This document shows positions 12,201 to 23,739 of a stretch of DNA of 64,000 bases, piece after piece; position 1 is the stretch's first letter; the number at the start of each line of letters is the position of its first letter. Source of the DNA: Trogon surrucura (taxonomy: Eukaryota > Chordata > Aves > Trogoniformes > Trogonidae); the NCBI GenBank assembly GCA_020746105.1, contig CM036628.1, forward strand, positions 21,285,191-21,349,190. The letters run 5' to 3'. The position numbers were made by a program, and so were the translations under genes. The notes beneath the pieces were generated by a model. The model worked only from the letters and a program-made list of their open reading frames with translations. It was not told where the DNA came from and did no database searches.

Positions 12201-12755
12201 TGAGGGACCAAAACAGCTGGGAAGATGCTGGTGGCATCCCGCCGTGCCCGCAGACCAGACACTGCCCACTGCCCCTTCCTGCACCCCCGAGCCCCACTGG
12301 CTGCAGAGCAGGGGGCCCTCGCCCCAAACCCACGAGCACATGGCAGCAGAGGCATCCTGTTTTAATCACCCCTCCTCCCCTCTCGAAGCCGGAGCTCATT
12401 ACGGGCAACACTGTTTGTTTGTTTTCTTAATCGGCACCAAGAGGCCCCGTCTGGGCTTGCGCTGCTCAGCCTCGCTCCTCCGAGCCCCATCCCCGTCCCT
12501 GGCAGCACGTGACTCCCAGCGAATTTTCCAGTGTGGTCGCTGCGACCTGGGAATGTGTTCCAGGATCCTCGTTTGGAGAGCTCGGGCACAACTCTTCCAT
12601 CCCCCTCCTTGCCCTCCATTGCTTCTCCCCCATGCTCCCGGCAACCCATCCACTCTTCTCAGGCTGGTTTCACACTCCGTCCCCTCGCAAACACCTCCTG
12701 GGACCATGTCACCAGGAGGAGGACGGAGGGCAGTGCCCAGGTGACACTGAGCAGG
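9283..12755. other. Unique non-coding stretch
   Basis: The sequence is mixed, with a 17-base A-run at 9832-9848, C-rich runs near 9594-9602 and generally GC-rich DNA from about 9950 to 10540. A 304-codon + strand open frame (11830-12744) runs through stop-poor GC-rich sequence without recognisable domains. TGTTCGAGTCCCGGG at about 11745 resembles a tRNA T-arm, but no A box or acceptor-stem partner lies upstream. I see no gene. Confidence 0.55.
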
Positions 12756-12814
12756 ATGGGCACTTGCAGAACCCTGCTGCTGCTCGCCGTCATGGCAGCC
12801 TCTGCTCTGTCGAG
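12756..12814 (+). CDS. Weak candidate: signal-peptide-like first coding exon
   Basis: An ATG at 12756 sits in good initiation context (GCAGGATGG). It opens a frame encoding MGTCRTLLLLAVMAASALS: a basic residue, a run of Leu/Ala/Val, then small residues. That is the shape of a cleavable signal peptide for the secretory pathway. After 19 codons plus two bases the sequence reads AG/GTGAGA, a near-consensus 5' splice donor at 12815, and without splicing a stop follows at once at 12816-12818. This is the layout of a short first coding exon of a small secreted protein. Against it, I find no convincing second exon, no TATA box and no CpG island nearby, and a hydrophobic run next to a GTGAG can arise by chance. 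I cannot name a family. Confidence 0.18.
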
Positions 12815-12820
12815 GTGAGA

Positions 12821-14833
12821 AAAGGCTTCTCTGAGCTCAGTGCACCCCCCACATCTCACCTACTCACCCACTACTGCGATTCATGTGTTAAAATCAGGGC
12901 AACTCTGGGAGCAGCAGCTGGGTACCAGCAAACCTCGCAACAGTTACTGCCCAGAGATATGTGGGCATCAACGAAGAAGCTGGAGAAGCTTCTTTGGGGC
13001 ACACTGGACCTGTCTGAACCCTGTCGAGGAGACATCATGGACAAACCAGAGAACAACGTGCTGCAGCCAAAGAACAGCAGCCGAAGCAGAGGTCTTCAGC
13101 GGGGGCGATGTGCTGTGTGGGCAGGGACACCAGCAGGGACTCCTCTGCCCCGGGAAGCTGTCATGCTGGCAGCTGAGAGTGCATGTGACAAGAAGCCAAC
13201 ATGAAGCCACAGCTCATGTTCAGCACCGTCAGCCGCTGTGGAGAGGAGCTGGATCGCTCCCACCTCCAACCTCCCCTCTCCACCCCTGTAACACCTCCTG
13301 CCTTTTGCTGGCGTGAATGTTTTTGTAGCCAAGCAGTGAGCAGATCTGACTGAGGAAAGTCACGTTTTTCTGAACAACAGCCACCACAAAGCTGCTTTTG
13401 ACTGGTTTTCTGCTGGCTCCAAACGTGCACCAAGCAGCAGGCTGGTCCTCCTGGCCGTGCTTCACGCAGCCCCGCTCTCCTCCACGTGTGGATGCTGTGG
13501 GGAGACAAACAAAGGCCAATGAAATCTATCAGGTGAGAAAACCTTTCTGGAGGATGAGAATGGAAGTAAAAGGCTTTTCTCAGCCTCGCTCCACACGCAC
13601 GGCCAAGGGAGCATCTGTCCTGCTCCGTGTGATTTAGCGACTGAGACGGGAAAAGCAAACATGCCACGCACGCGAAGGAGGGAAAGCCCTTGGCATGTTT
13701 TGGATTCCTGCCTTCCTCATAACCTTGGGAGGAATCAGAGACACAGGTAAAGGGACACGGGGGGTCTTGGTCTGGCCTCTCACCAGCAACCACAGCTGGC
13801 TCATGCCAGGGATGTCCCAGAGCCCAAGGACGGCCGTGCCCTGGCCCTGAGCGCCTGCTTTCAGGGAGAGAAGAGGATGAAGAACCCACAGAGGGTTCAG
13901 AGACCCCAGCACGCCTTTCCCTTCTCTCCTAAGGCCCTGAACAGCTTGGCTCCCCCTTCTTGCTCTCTGAGCTCAGGGAACATGTGTCTAGCAGATTTTT
14001 ATTAACTGTGTAGCCCTCCCTTGCTCGCTTTCCGTCGCTCTTTTTTTCTTCTCCCTGCTTGCTTGACAGAATTTAGATTAGACAAAACATGAGATCATTT
14101 CTGCCTGCAAAAAGAGAAGGAAACAGAAGGGAAGAAGAAATTGCCACCCCCTTCCTACTGCACACCATCTTCCCCATCTACCCCAGCTGACTGGTGTTCG
14201 CAGGGTGAAGGTGGGAGCCTCTTGCCCTTTGTGGGGGGGCCTCCTGCTCAGGGGAGCCCCTGGCACAGTGCTGGATGCCCCTGCCCTCTGCTGAGCTTCT
14301 CCCCTTCCCCAGGGAGGGCTGTGGGGAGGGGGGCACCGCTGCAGCTCCGGGTTTGCGGGAATCTGTGGCTAGTTTTATGGACACCTGGAGGAGCTGGGAA
14401 AATGATCTAACATCTCCCAGGGACTTGCAGAAATGGAGGGAGGTGTGAGAGAGGGGGAGGAAGGCAGCTCTGTAGCCACAAGCCATGCAGGCAGCTAGGA
14501 GGTGGGAGGATTTTCCCCTCTTCCCTGGTTTCCAGAGAAACTTGCCTCTGGGTAGAGAAGAGGAGGTCGCAGGCTCCAGTTGGCCTAAGAGCCTAAATGC
14601 CAAAATGCTTGGGGATGCCAGGGTGACGGTATCGTGGGTAGGTCACCTCCAGCACTGTGAGCCCTCCCTGGGGTCCTGGTGTGGGTCCTCCCCATATTTC
14701 TAGGCCCAGGACACCACCTCCTCTTTATGCCCTCCAGCCCTGTTCACACTTCCTGGGGCACGCCCCCACTCAACAGGAGGCAAAGAAATCCAGCCTGCCC
14801 TCCTTTGCCTTCCTCCAATTTCCTTCCTTTTCA
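12821..14833. other. Unique non-coding stretch
   Basis: GC-rich mixed DNA. I looked here for a second exon continuing the signal-peptide-like frame at 12756 and found none with recognisable cysteine spacing or domain signature. A 242-codon minus-strand frame (13161-13889) has biased composition and no known domain. No mobile element is recognised. Confidence 0.5.
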
Positions 14834-14869
14834 TTCGTTCGTTCGTTCGTTCGTTCGTTCGTTCGTTCG
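14834..14869. repeat. (TTCG)9 microsatellite
   Basis: Nine perfect copies of TTCG occupy 36 bases, so a CpG recurs every four bases. It grades without a break into a TTCC tract. CpG-bearing microsatellites are uncommon in vertebrates because methylated CpG decays to TpG or CpA, so the perfect array suggests recent expansion or lack of germ-line methylation. Confidence 0.98.
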
Positions 14870-15060
14870 TTCCTTCCTTCCTTCCTTCCTTCCTTCCTTC
14901 CTTCTTTCCTTCCTTCCTCCCTCCCTTCCTCCCTTCCGTCCTTCCTTCCTCCCTCCCTGCCTTCCTTCCTCCCTTCTTCCCTTGCTCACTTCTTTCTTTT
15001 TCCTCCCTTCCTTCTTTCTTTTTCCTCCCTCCCTTCCTTCTTTTTCCTTCCTTCCTCCTG
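14870..15060. repeat. (TTCC)-rich polypyrimidine tract
   Basis: It begins as near-perfect TTCC repeats to about 14903, then drifts into mixed CTTCC, CCCTCC and TTTCTTTTT runs with a few G interruptions. The minus strand is polypurine and produces artefactual Arg/Lys/Glu/Gly-rich open frames that should not be taken as genes. Confidence 0.95.
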
Positions 15061-18000
15061 CCCCACTGCCTCCAGAGCACTGTGGAAGGTGCCGTTCCCT
15101 TTAACTGGAAAAATCCCTCTTCCAGCCCGCAAACGCATCCCGCAGCTGAGCTGGTACACTGCCTGCTTCCAGCAGCTTTCTCCTGACAGCCTCGGGAGGG
15201 GTATCCTCTTGCAGCCGGCAAGGCTATAACATTCCATCTCGAGTCCCTAATAAAGATGAGACAATGGCCACGTTTTGTCTGCGGCGGCATCGGGAGCTCT
15301 TTGCGGCGTTGAAGTGACGTGGTGGGCAGCCGAGGGCTGGCAGGGCTGTGCCACGAGGGTTTGGTTAAGGGAGAGATCCCGTTTTGGGGCTCAACCTGTG
15401 CCGGGGGTGCCAGGAGGAGCCCAGGGACGAGAGGGACGACATCCCACGTGTGCAAGGACATCAGTCGTGTGCTCCAACTCCTGCTACTGTCCTTACCAGT
15501 GCTGGTTGTGGTCTTGGCAGCACACACACATGCTCACACACACACGTGCTCATTCCCGTGCGTGCTCACACACACACAAATTGGATTCCCTAAGGCTGGG
15601 GGTAACTAGGCGAAGCGTGCTTGCATCCCCAGGTGCGGCAAAGGATGCATCTGTGTATCTCACTGGCGTCTTCTGTTTCTCTTCCACTTCCTTTCCTCTC
15701 CCTGACCTTCCTCTCGGACGGGACACCTGTATGAGTAACTGGAATCTAATGAAGACAATTGAACAAATAAACAGCAGCCCGGATCATGGCGCTGACATCA
15801 GGCTGTAATGCGATTGTGCCTCCCAAGCACCGGCTCTGAGGACCGCATCCCAAGGCCGTGCGTACTCCACAGGAAGGAAGGAGCGCTGCAGGGTTATTGA
15901 TTAAGAAGCTCACAAACTTAGCATCCCTAAAGTTTGCTGAGAAATATCTGATTCGCTTGCAGGTCCTATTTCCAGCACAGGTCACCTCAGAAAGAGGAAA
16001 TCCAATGATCAGCCCAATCTGTAGTAACGCTCCTGAGGAAGCAGGGAGGCTCTGGTTTGGGTTGAATGATTTTATTTAATAACACCACAATGACAAGCTA
16101 AGAGTTTAGAAGCCAAGGCTAACCTAAAAACAATATGGAAGAAATCTTAACTTGCAACTCATGAGATGGAGCAAGGATGATGGGGTTTCTTCCCTTGCCT
16201 TGCAGTGTGCTTTGGGCAAACCTTGCTCCTGTTTCTCAGATTTTCTTTCCCCGTGGCCATGAGGATGTTTTTAAATTAAAGCCTTCACTTCAGGCCCCTG
16301 CTTTGTCCAGGACCTGGAGCTTTAAGAAACAAAGCAAAAACCCATGAGGTATCTCAAGACATTACATGAAGGCAGTTATGATTGTCCTTCAGATCTCCTT
16401 CTGCACTCACTGGTAGCACCATGACGAGGTGACACATCATCTCTGGGTGAGTGGAGGCTGCACGAGACCTCTAATTCCCACCCGAGATTCTTCACGTGCT
16501 GAGAAACATCCTCTCCCCAAGGACGAAGCCATCCCAAGTGCCAGCAGAGCAGGTGGGACACGCAGCTCAGGTTGCACAAGGAGGCGCAGCTCAGTGAGTT
16601 ATGTCCCATCATGATGTCACGGCGTGGAGAGATGCCAGGAGACTGGTACATCATCTCACCAATATAGCAGTGTGAGCTGTTCACAACGAGAGCAGAACAT
16701 CTTGAATCTTGGAGTTTCCAATGCATTCCAGTTCCCTGGAAGCCCACTAAAATGTCATCTGCTCGCTCACAGTGCGGTGGGACATTGCTGAACGGAAGCC
16801 AGCCCCGGTGGAAGCTGGTAGATCCATCCCACAAGCTGACATTCGGGAGGATGTTGTAGCCGTGGTGGGTGTTTTGTGAAAAGGCGGCATGTGTTGACAC
16901 GTTGGGTTTGTGGAAAAGGAAAAGCGATCCCGACAATTTTCGAAGCACCGGATCCAGATGGAACAAAACTGCAGCACCCCCTTCCCAGCAGCTCCGTGGG
17001 CCTGGCCTCCATCCTGACAGCGGGATCTTACTATGGAAAGGTTTCGGGGGGGATGAGGAACTCCCACCAGCCCGCAGGGAGTGTGCAGAGAGCAGAAAAC
17101 AAACCCCCCAAGATTTTTACTGGGACATTTTACACCCTCCTCCTCCTCGCTGCTGAGCTCCCGTGCCTCAGCAGACACTACTGGAAGGGAAGGAAGAAAA
17201 TCCCCTCCTGCCCAAAGCAGCGCGACAGACTCAGCCCCCTGCTACAACCCGGCACCCGATTCCCCACGCGCATCTCCTGGAGGCTTTGCTGCCTCGCAGA
17301 CCCTCGGCTTCCCTTCACTCCTGGCTGCTCATCTCTCTTCTCCCCCTGTTTGCTGGCAGGGCACCCAACCCACCCCACGGACCCCTCGCTCCAGCCCCCG
17401 TGTTTTTTGGGGGCAGGGGAGCCCCCGAGCAGCCTGGCGAGCTCCGGAGGCACGCTCAGCGGCACACAAGTCTCCTATTATAGCTTATTAGAGGGCTATT
17501 ATAGACTCGCTCATTTAGAGAATTACTCATTTTTTAGGCCTTTCAGGAACTTTAATGAGTTGTTTTAAACACGGGCAGCAGATGTGGCCTTGGGATGAGC
17601 TCCTTTGAAACCTGCCCTCCCCCAACCCGGAGGGAGCGGGGCCGGGGTCCCTTCGCGGTGGTCCTCATCCTCGCGGTGCCCAAGCATCTCCAGTCCACCT
17701 CTGCTCCCGGGGCAGAACCAGGACAGACACCCCACCCCAGCCCAACTCGGCACTTTGCCTGCGATCTCACGGTTCTACTGGGTGGCAGATTCCCAGATGA
17801 AGAAGAAGGGGGAAACTCAGGGAAAAGCGAGAAGGAGGGGAGGACGGGTGTGTCAGGGCTGCTCGGGGCCGGCTTGAGGTCTGCCTGTGGGACCTTCTGT
17901 TAGGAAGGGAAATATCTGCCTGCTGGTGTGTCAGGCTCAGGCATCAAATACTTCTCCAGAAAAGTCAGGAAGGCTCAGGAACAGCCGGGAGTGCGGCGTG

Positions 18001-19413
18001 CCAGTTGGCTGACGGTAGATGCAGAAAGCTCACATGGCTCCTTATTCCCACCCCTCTTTCTCTTCCCAGCCTCTCCCCTTCCCAAAGCTGCCACAAAGGA
18101 TTAAGCTGTAATTTGCTGAGCTGGAGGATGATGCAAGGCGCTGCCCCGTGAGAAACGCAGCCCCCAAGAAAAGCGCAGATCCTCAGCCCCGGTCTCTGCC
18201 TCCTCCCAGAAATCTCCTCGAAGATTTGGTTCCTTTTATTTTCTCTTTCGGATGCTCAACGACGTATTTGCAGAACCTGGACCAAATTACAGCCCATTAC
18301 CCAATCCGGCTCGTTCCAAATCCCCTGCATTACTGCAATCGATAGTGGAGGAGCCAGCTCGTATCCCAGCCGAGCCGAGCGTGTCGTTCCCAGCCCCTTG
18401 GACACAGGCAGGCTCAATTCTCTCCCCTCGTGCTGTACAGGACAGCTCGCTGCTGCCAACCCAAAGGCTGGAGAAACCAAGCTGGAGTTTAACAAGAAAA
18501 AAAAAAAAAGAGGGGAAAGGAGAAAGAAAAAGGAAACCCAAGGCTTTGGGAAATCTTCAGGCCGTGCTGGAATGTAGGATCTAATTAGAATTTATGTGAA
18601 TGCCCCCAGATTTGAGGTTACACACGCAGAGCCATGGTATGGCCAGGAGGTCGTCCCTGCAGAGAGAGGCAGGCATGGGGAAGCCGTCTCACCCCAGCTC
18701 GCCGAGGGGATGCAGGGATGGGCTCCGCTCCCTGCCCAGCTCTCACCAAAGACCACCTGAGGACCACGGCTGCATCCCGCGGGGCAGCCCAAAGGCATCG
18801 GCCGCTCGCAGAGACCGCAGGCAGCTGCTGACAGTGATTGCTGTAGTCTCCCTGCTTCTTTATTTTACCTGCTGCTGTAAGGCCGTTACAACTGAGGAAA
18901 CGTTTAATCACGCCTACCAGCTCTGCTGCAAGAGGGGATTTTGGGCGATAAAGCGTACGGACCAAACCAGAACCGCAGAGAGCGCAGAGGTCTGTCGGGG
19001 CTGCCGGGAACACGGGCGTCAGTTTAAACTGCACTGACAAGAAGTTGCCTTCGGTGCTTCCCCGCTGAACCTGCTTTGGTTCAAACACAAGTCGGCGAGC
19101 GTGGAAGTGACTGGTTAATAGAGTTAAGTGCTTCCATCTATCCGAGGAGCTTTACCTGCCGCAGCAGCTGCCGCGCAGTGCGGTCACTGGCAGCGCCGGG
19201 ACTGGAACCGCAACGCCCGGGCAGACGCTGGAGTTAAATTCTCCCCCAGAAGTGTCCTTCGCCTTTGCGCTGAGCCGCTGTGACCTGGCAAAGCGCGAGG
19301 ATGAGGGAGCGAGCGTGGGTGGGTGCCCCTTGGGGTGCTGCAGCGTTCTGCAGCAAGTGTCTTCACCGGAGAGCTCCGCTCTCACCTGGCTTTGTGGCCT
19401 TCAGGTTAAGTAA
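15061..19413. other. Unique non-coding stretch with CA-rich patch
   Basis: A CA-rich interrupted repeat lies at about 15520-15578. The block 15735-15990 is AT-richer and resembles conserved non-coding DNA (AACAAATAAACAG, AATCTAATGAAG). From 16080 to 17460 the sequence is mixed with nothing recognised. Polypurine-like A runs occur at about 18497-18536. No gene is supported; open frames here are short or compositionally biased. Confidence 0.5.
17463..17570. promoter_or_regulatory. Conserved-element-like AT-rich block
   Basis: A sharply bounded AT-rich segment sits between GC-rich flanks. It contains two related pieces (CTATTATAGCTTATTAGA and GGCTATTATAGACT) and several ATTA/TTTA cores. That contrast with the flanks is typical of vertebrate conserved non-coding enhancers. 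The call is composition-based inference only; alignment to other bird or reptile genomes would decide. Confidence 0.3.
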
Positions 19414-19429
19414 CAGCAGCAGCAGCAGC
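19414..19429. repeat. Short (CAG)5 run
   Basis: Five CAG units are followed by CGCAGG. It lies in non-coding DNA and encodes no recognisable polyglutamine or polyserine tract. Confidence 0.85.
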
Positions 19430-19463
19430 GCAGGCTTGGGCAGTCAGCACTAAAAATACGTGC

Positions 19464-19503
19464 CCCATTAACCCAGTTCCATGCCCATTAACCCAGTTCC
19501 ATG
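19464..19503. repeat. Two tandem copies of a 20-bp unit
   Basis: The unit CCCATTAACCCAGTTCCATG occurs twice without spacer and without mismatch, so the duplication is probably recent. It lies between the CAG run and unique sequence. Confidence 0.95.
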
Positions 19504-20025
19504 CCCGGCAGTGAGAGGGAGCAGCAATTCGCCTCCGTGCCCCTCAGCACCAACGGTCTCCTGTTGTCATCGTCCCCCCCCCCGCTCCCCCTCCCCAGAA
19601 GCACTCGCACAGAAAACGTGCAGCGCTCTGGGACGCCTGCCAGGAAGACATCACCAAATGTAAACCAAAGCTTGCTCCCTAAAAACGCAGCTTAGCCCCG
19701 TTTTGCTAACATTTCTGTTTTCTGTGCCCCCGCTTGTGTTTTCTGCTCCCTGCGAGCGGCAGCAAACCGCTCCCTTGGCTTCTTTTTGAACTCCCTGGGT
19801 TGCAGCTGTGGGGTCTGATGGGGATTTTTCCCCTGTGCCCATCACCCAGCCTCGGGGCATGAGGGAGGAGACAAAGACCTCCGGAGCTGCAGGGCTACAA
19901 AATGTGGCTCACGATGGAGTGGTTTCTCCCTACATCCGACACATCCTGGCTGCTCTGAGAAAAGAAACACTTTCCAGGGGAGATCCATCTCTGCAAGCAC
20001 CTCTGATGCCTCGCTGGCCAGAGTG
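19504..20025. other. Unique non-coding stretch
   Basis: Mixed sequence with a C-run at about 19574-19583. No gene or mobile element is recognised. Confidence 0.55.
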
Positions 20026-20090
20026 GAATAGAATAGAATAGAATAGAATAGAATAGAATAGAATAGAATAGAATAGAATAGAATAGAATA
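20026..20090. repeat. (GAATA)13 pentanucleotide microsatellite
   Basis: Thirteen perfect GAATA units run over 65 bases. Read on the minus strand this is (TATTC)n, which directly follows a CR1-like 3' end. CR1 elements end in short 3' repeats related to ATTCT, so the array most likely grew by slippage from that tail. Its perfect state suggests it is polymorphic. Confidence 0.98.
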
Positions 20091-20133
20091 CTTTCAGTTG
20101 GAAGGGACCTACCATGAGCATCTAGTCCAACTG
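20091..20133 (-). mobile_element. CR1 LINE 3'-end fragment
   Basis: TTGGAAGGGACCTACC followed by GAGCATCTAGTCCAACTG matches, from memory, the reverse complement of the avian CR1 3' untranslated end. The element reads on the minus strand, is severely 5'-truncated as is usual for CR1, and carries the GAATA microsatellite as its tail. No coding sequence of the element is present. Confidence 0.8.
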
Positions 20134-23100
20134 GGAAACAAGAAGTGCTCTGTTGATGAGCAGCACTTTCTTTCAGCCTGTGGGAGCCAAGTTCAAGCTC
20201 CCGACAAGCACGGAGAGAGGGAAAAAAGGCTGCGGGTATTTTTTCTTCCTTTCCCTTCTTATGGAGCTGGCAGCTCTCCTACCTCTCTTATCTTTCGCTG
20301 AACAGAGCGCCGAATGATTTTTTTCCAGCGTGAGAGTTGCAGCTGGAGGCCTGTGTGTAAATAATAAATGCGTAAACAGCGAAGGGGGAAAGCGTGAGGG
20401 CATGGAAGAAACCTCTCGTAATTGAAAAGATGGTGTTCGGCAGGCGGGAGGGGAGAGAGTCGGTTTAAGTAGAATACAAATAGAGAGAGTAATACAAATA
20501 TCTAAAGTGGCCTCGTCGTTTGCTTATCCCAGGGAATGAAGTCCCCCTCGCGAGGCTCGCTGCTGAGCTCCGAGACCCTTCGCTTCCTGCATGAGGGCAC
20601 CGCGCGGCTCCCGCCGGCGTCAGAGCGTTGCCTGGCCGGTCCCCACGGTCTCGGGTGTCTGCAGCCACTCACGGGCCCTGGATTTGTCACTGTGGCTCTG
20701 GTTCTGAAGAGCCTTTGTTCTCCTGCCGTTGCTTCCAGGAGATGAGGCTCTCGCTGGAAGTGAGGAGTCTGATTTTATATCGGCGACCGCAGAGGTACCT
20801 TCCTCCCTTAATGCAATAAACTAATAAAAGTTGACAATAGCATCTGTTCCCAGGGTTTAATCTGCATATAGATCAGGAATGTGGTGGTTCCAGCAGGAGG
20901 AAACAAGATTCTGATGGAAGAAGATAAGATGGAAAAAACATCATCCGGAAGATAAAGGAAGGAAAGGCCGAGGCTATGACAGTAATGGGAGGCTTGAAAA
21001 ATCACATCCTCTAAATCAAATCGATCTGGGACCGTCCGTGGGCTCTCTGCCCGTCGCAGGGGAGCGAGGAGTTGACTCGTGTGCTGTGGGGAGGGGGGTC
21101 CGGCTCTGCCTTAGGTGGTCTCTCTGCTCCTGCGGCCGATGACATCATCGCGCAGAGGAAATGACCTCACAGGGAGGGCAGCGGCAGAAAGCGAGGCGCC
21201 AGGTGACGGCTTCAGAAATATCGCCGTCATTTTCATGCAAATGTCCTCGGTGGTAAAGAAGGGCGGGGGGGGGGGGGAGAGGAAAGCACAGAGAAAACTG
21301 ATGTGTCGGCAGAAATGTTTCTATACAGAATATTTTTCAAAGACTTCAATAAGGCAACAGCAGCATTTGAAAAAGGGAGTATGAACAAAGACAACACAGC
21401 TGCATCTTCCTACGTGAAAGGAAGGAGGCTGGGTGTGTGGCTATCAATCTCGGCTGGGCGTGGGGTGAAACATCAGGGACAGATTGGGGCAGATAATGTA
21501 CGTATTTTTCTGCAAGTATTTGGCGGTTCAGACGAGTTCGCTTTAGCTGCTTCTTCCCCCTTTTGTGTCCCCACTCCACAAACATCAGCGCTATCAACTT
21601 TTGCTGGCAAGAGTGCTCTCAGTGGGAGATTTCAACAGCTGATTCATTGAGGATTCGCAGGAAGCAGGATTTTAAAGGGAAATTTGCATCGTAAGTGCTT
21701 TTCACGTTCAGCTAATCAAGGCGCACAAACGATGCCATGAGACTTTTATGGCCAATTACAGCATAGCTCAAATATTGGCGATGGAGCCCGGGGTTAGGAA
21801 TCCTCCATCAGACCTTCACCCGACAGACGGGAGCCACGGACGCCTCGGGCCGATTCCCAGAGTCGCTGGGACTCGGGTGGCTCCGGGGGGACCATGTCGG
21901 GAACAGGGCTGGCTGTTGGGATGAGGGACACCAAGGAGAGGAGCACAAAGAAGCCTTGAAATGCCATCAGTCAGAACAAACCGAGGCTGGAGAAACGCTG
22001 ACAGCCGGGCTCAGAGAAGTGCTGACTAGAGACGAGGAAAAAAAAAAATTCCAAGAAGCATCCAGCGGTTCAGATGACTGTCTTGAACCCTTTTGATCCT
22101 GAACTCCCTCTGAAACTATTGCACAGAAGTTCTCCCGTGACGTTTGCATCCCACGGTGGTTTTTTGTTGGATCTGCAGACCCCAAGAACTGTTCCTGGCT
22201 TTCCCAGCTCAGTGTTTTCATTTCTTGTCCTGGCCAAAACCTGGAGGAACGCAGAGGTCTGGGGGAAGAACATTAAACAGGATCTACAGATTTCTAAAAA
22301 TGTCCTCGAGTGGAGGTTCATGACCCGTGCGACGGCTCAAGCTAAGGCCTGGGGAGGAAGTTATGAGTCCGATCGTAACTTTCTCTCTTTTCCCCTTTAC
22401 TTTCTGGTTTGCATTGCCCTCCAGGAACACGCCTGCAATATTTTGCATTCAGGGAATGTTCCTGGGAAGGCACCCCGAGTTTGCAGCCCGTGCTTCTCCA
22501 GCGCGGGGCACAGCCTGGTGCAGGCAGGACACAGCCTCGGACATGCTGGGACCGTTCGTTTTCCTCAGTCTCTCTTAAATCTTCTGGTTTTCTGCTCCTA
22601 CTGCACTTTCTTTGTCTTCCTTTATTCACCCCAAACTTTTCTTCTTCGGAGCTGTTTAAAACCAAGTTCCAAGGGGTCTGTACCATTTCTTTCAATTAAC
22701 CTTCATATCAAAGAGATCGCACTGTGTTCAGTAAGTGTTTTTGGAGTAAATGTTGAAAAAAAACCCTCACACTATCCCGATTTCTCTTTCTTTTCTGTTA
22801 TGCCTGGTGGCATCAACATATGCTCGTCACAGCTCTTTCATTCCTAGAGCAGCTCCATCTCTAACACATACTTCTTCCTTTAATTTTAATTTTATTGTGC
22901 AGCCATTTATGTTTTTTTCTGCCTCCTTGTTCCGATTTCTTCAAAATATTTTCTTTTTCTAACTTCCTACCCAATGGCAGCAGGAGCCTGTCTGTGCTCG
23001 AGGGAAACTATTGAATTCTTGTCCATTGCTCTGAAAAGAGCGTGCTCTCTTTGAAGGTGCAACAGAAGTCCTGGTGGAAACTGTGATTTATTTTTTTTTC

Positions 23101-23264
23101 CCTCTCCGAGTGAATTTGGTGCTGTGGTACTTAACTCCCACCTGGAGCAGGAGCCCTCCTCACTCATGAAGCTTTTTCCTGGGGAGCATCCCGTGCTTGG
23201 CCAAACAGCCCTAATTACCTCCCTTCAAAGGCCTGGGTCTCTTGGGCAATTTACCGTGGCAAAA
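20134..23264. other. Unique non-coding stretch
   Basis: It includes a CpG-enriched patch near 20540-20650, a G-run of about 14 bases at 21263-21277, and several AT-rich blocks. A POU octamer in forward orientation lies at 21682-21689. No gene is supported. Confidence 0.5.
21233..21246 (-). promoter_or_regulatory. Extended POU octamer motif TCATGCAAATGTCC
   Basis: The core ATGCAAAT is the exact reverse complement of the POU-factor octamer ATTTGCAT. The identical 14-mer recurs at 43937-43950, and the next eight bases differ between the two copies only by C/T changes. A function as a transcription-factor site is inferred from the motif alone. Confidence 0.35.
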
Positions 23265-23274
23265 ATTTTGGTGT

Positions 23275-23454
23275 TTTTAATTAAAAGTTTCAAAAAGTTG
23301 GGCCTGTTGGGTCAAAGGGATCCTCTGTTGCTCTGGCCCATCGTCTGCTTGGAAATTGTTTACCCAGGCATATTTCTCCCCTGTTTTAATTAAAGTGAAT
23401 TAAAACACAGGTTAGTTGAAAGTGAAGATAATGACTCTAAAAACCCATTTGCAT
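23275..23454. promoter_or_regulatory. Homeodomain/POU motif cluster, candidate enhancer
   Basis: Three motif features fall within 180 bases: the 12-bp palindrome TTTTAATTAAAA at 23275-23286; an inverted repeat with perfect 10-bp arms TGTTTTAATT and AATTAAAACA (23382-23391 and 23398-23407, 6-bp spacer); and a POU octamer ATTTGCAT at 23447-23454. TAATTA-type cores bind many homeodomain proteins. The block lies just upstream of a polypurine tract and a CpG-rich segment. Regulatory function is inference. Confidence 0.35.
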
Positions 23455-23476
23455 TCTCTCCGCGTTATGGCTGACT

Positions 23477-23657
23477 GGGAGAGGGAGAGGGGAAAGGGAG
23501 AGAGAGGGGGGAGAGGGGAAAGGGTAAGAGAAAAACAGGAAAGGAAAAGAAGGAGAAGGGGGAGGAGGAGGAGGGGAAGGGGAAGGGGAAGGAAAAGGGG
23601 AAGGGGAAGGGGAAGGGAAAGGGGAAGGGAAAGGGGAAGGGGAAGGAAAAGGAAAAA
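23477..23657. repeat. Polypurine (AAGGGG)n-type tract
   Basis: About 180 bases are almost purely A and G, with single T interruptions such as that at 23525. From about 23577 it becomes a near-regular alternation of GGGGAA and GGGAAA units. Such tracts can form triplexes, and the G-runs allow G-quadruplexes. Open frames here (Arg/Gly/Glu-rich on +, Leu/Pro/Phe-rich on -) are artefacts. Confidence 0.95.
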
Positions 23658-23739
23658 TATTCCTGCTAAGGCACTCAGGCCCAAGCAGCTGTAAAAAAGA
23701 AAGCTTTGAAGGAGGCTCTTGCTCTCACGCCTGGAACGT

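Noticed and set aside
11830..12744. 304-codon + strand frame
   Set aside because: GC-rich stop-poor DNA with other long frames overlapping on both strands, no domain, no convincing splice or initiation context.
14700..15527. 275-codon minus-strand frame rich in Arg, Lys, Glu and Gly
   Set aside because: Its middle is the complement of the TTCG/TTCC repeats; the flanks show no domain.
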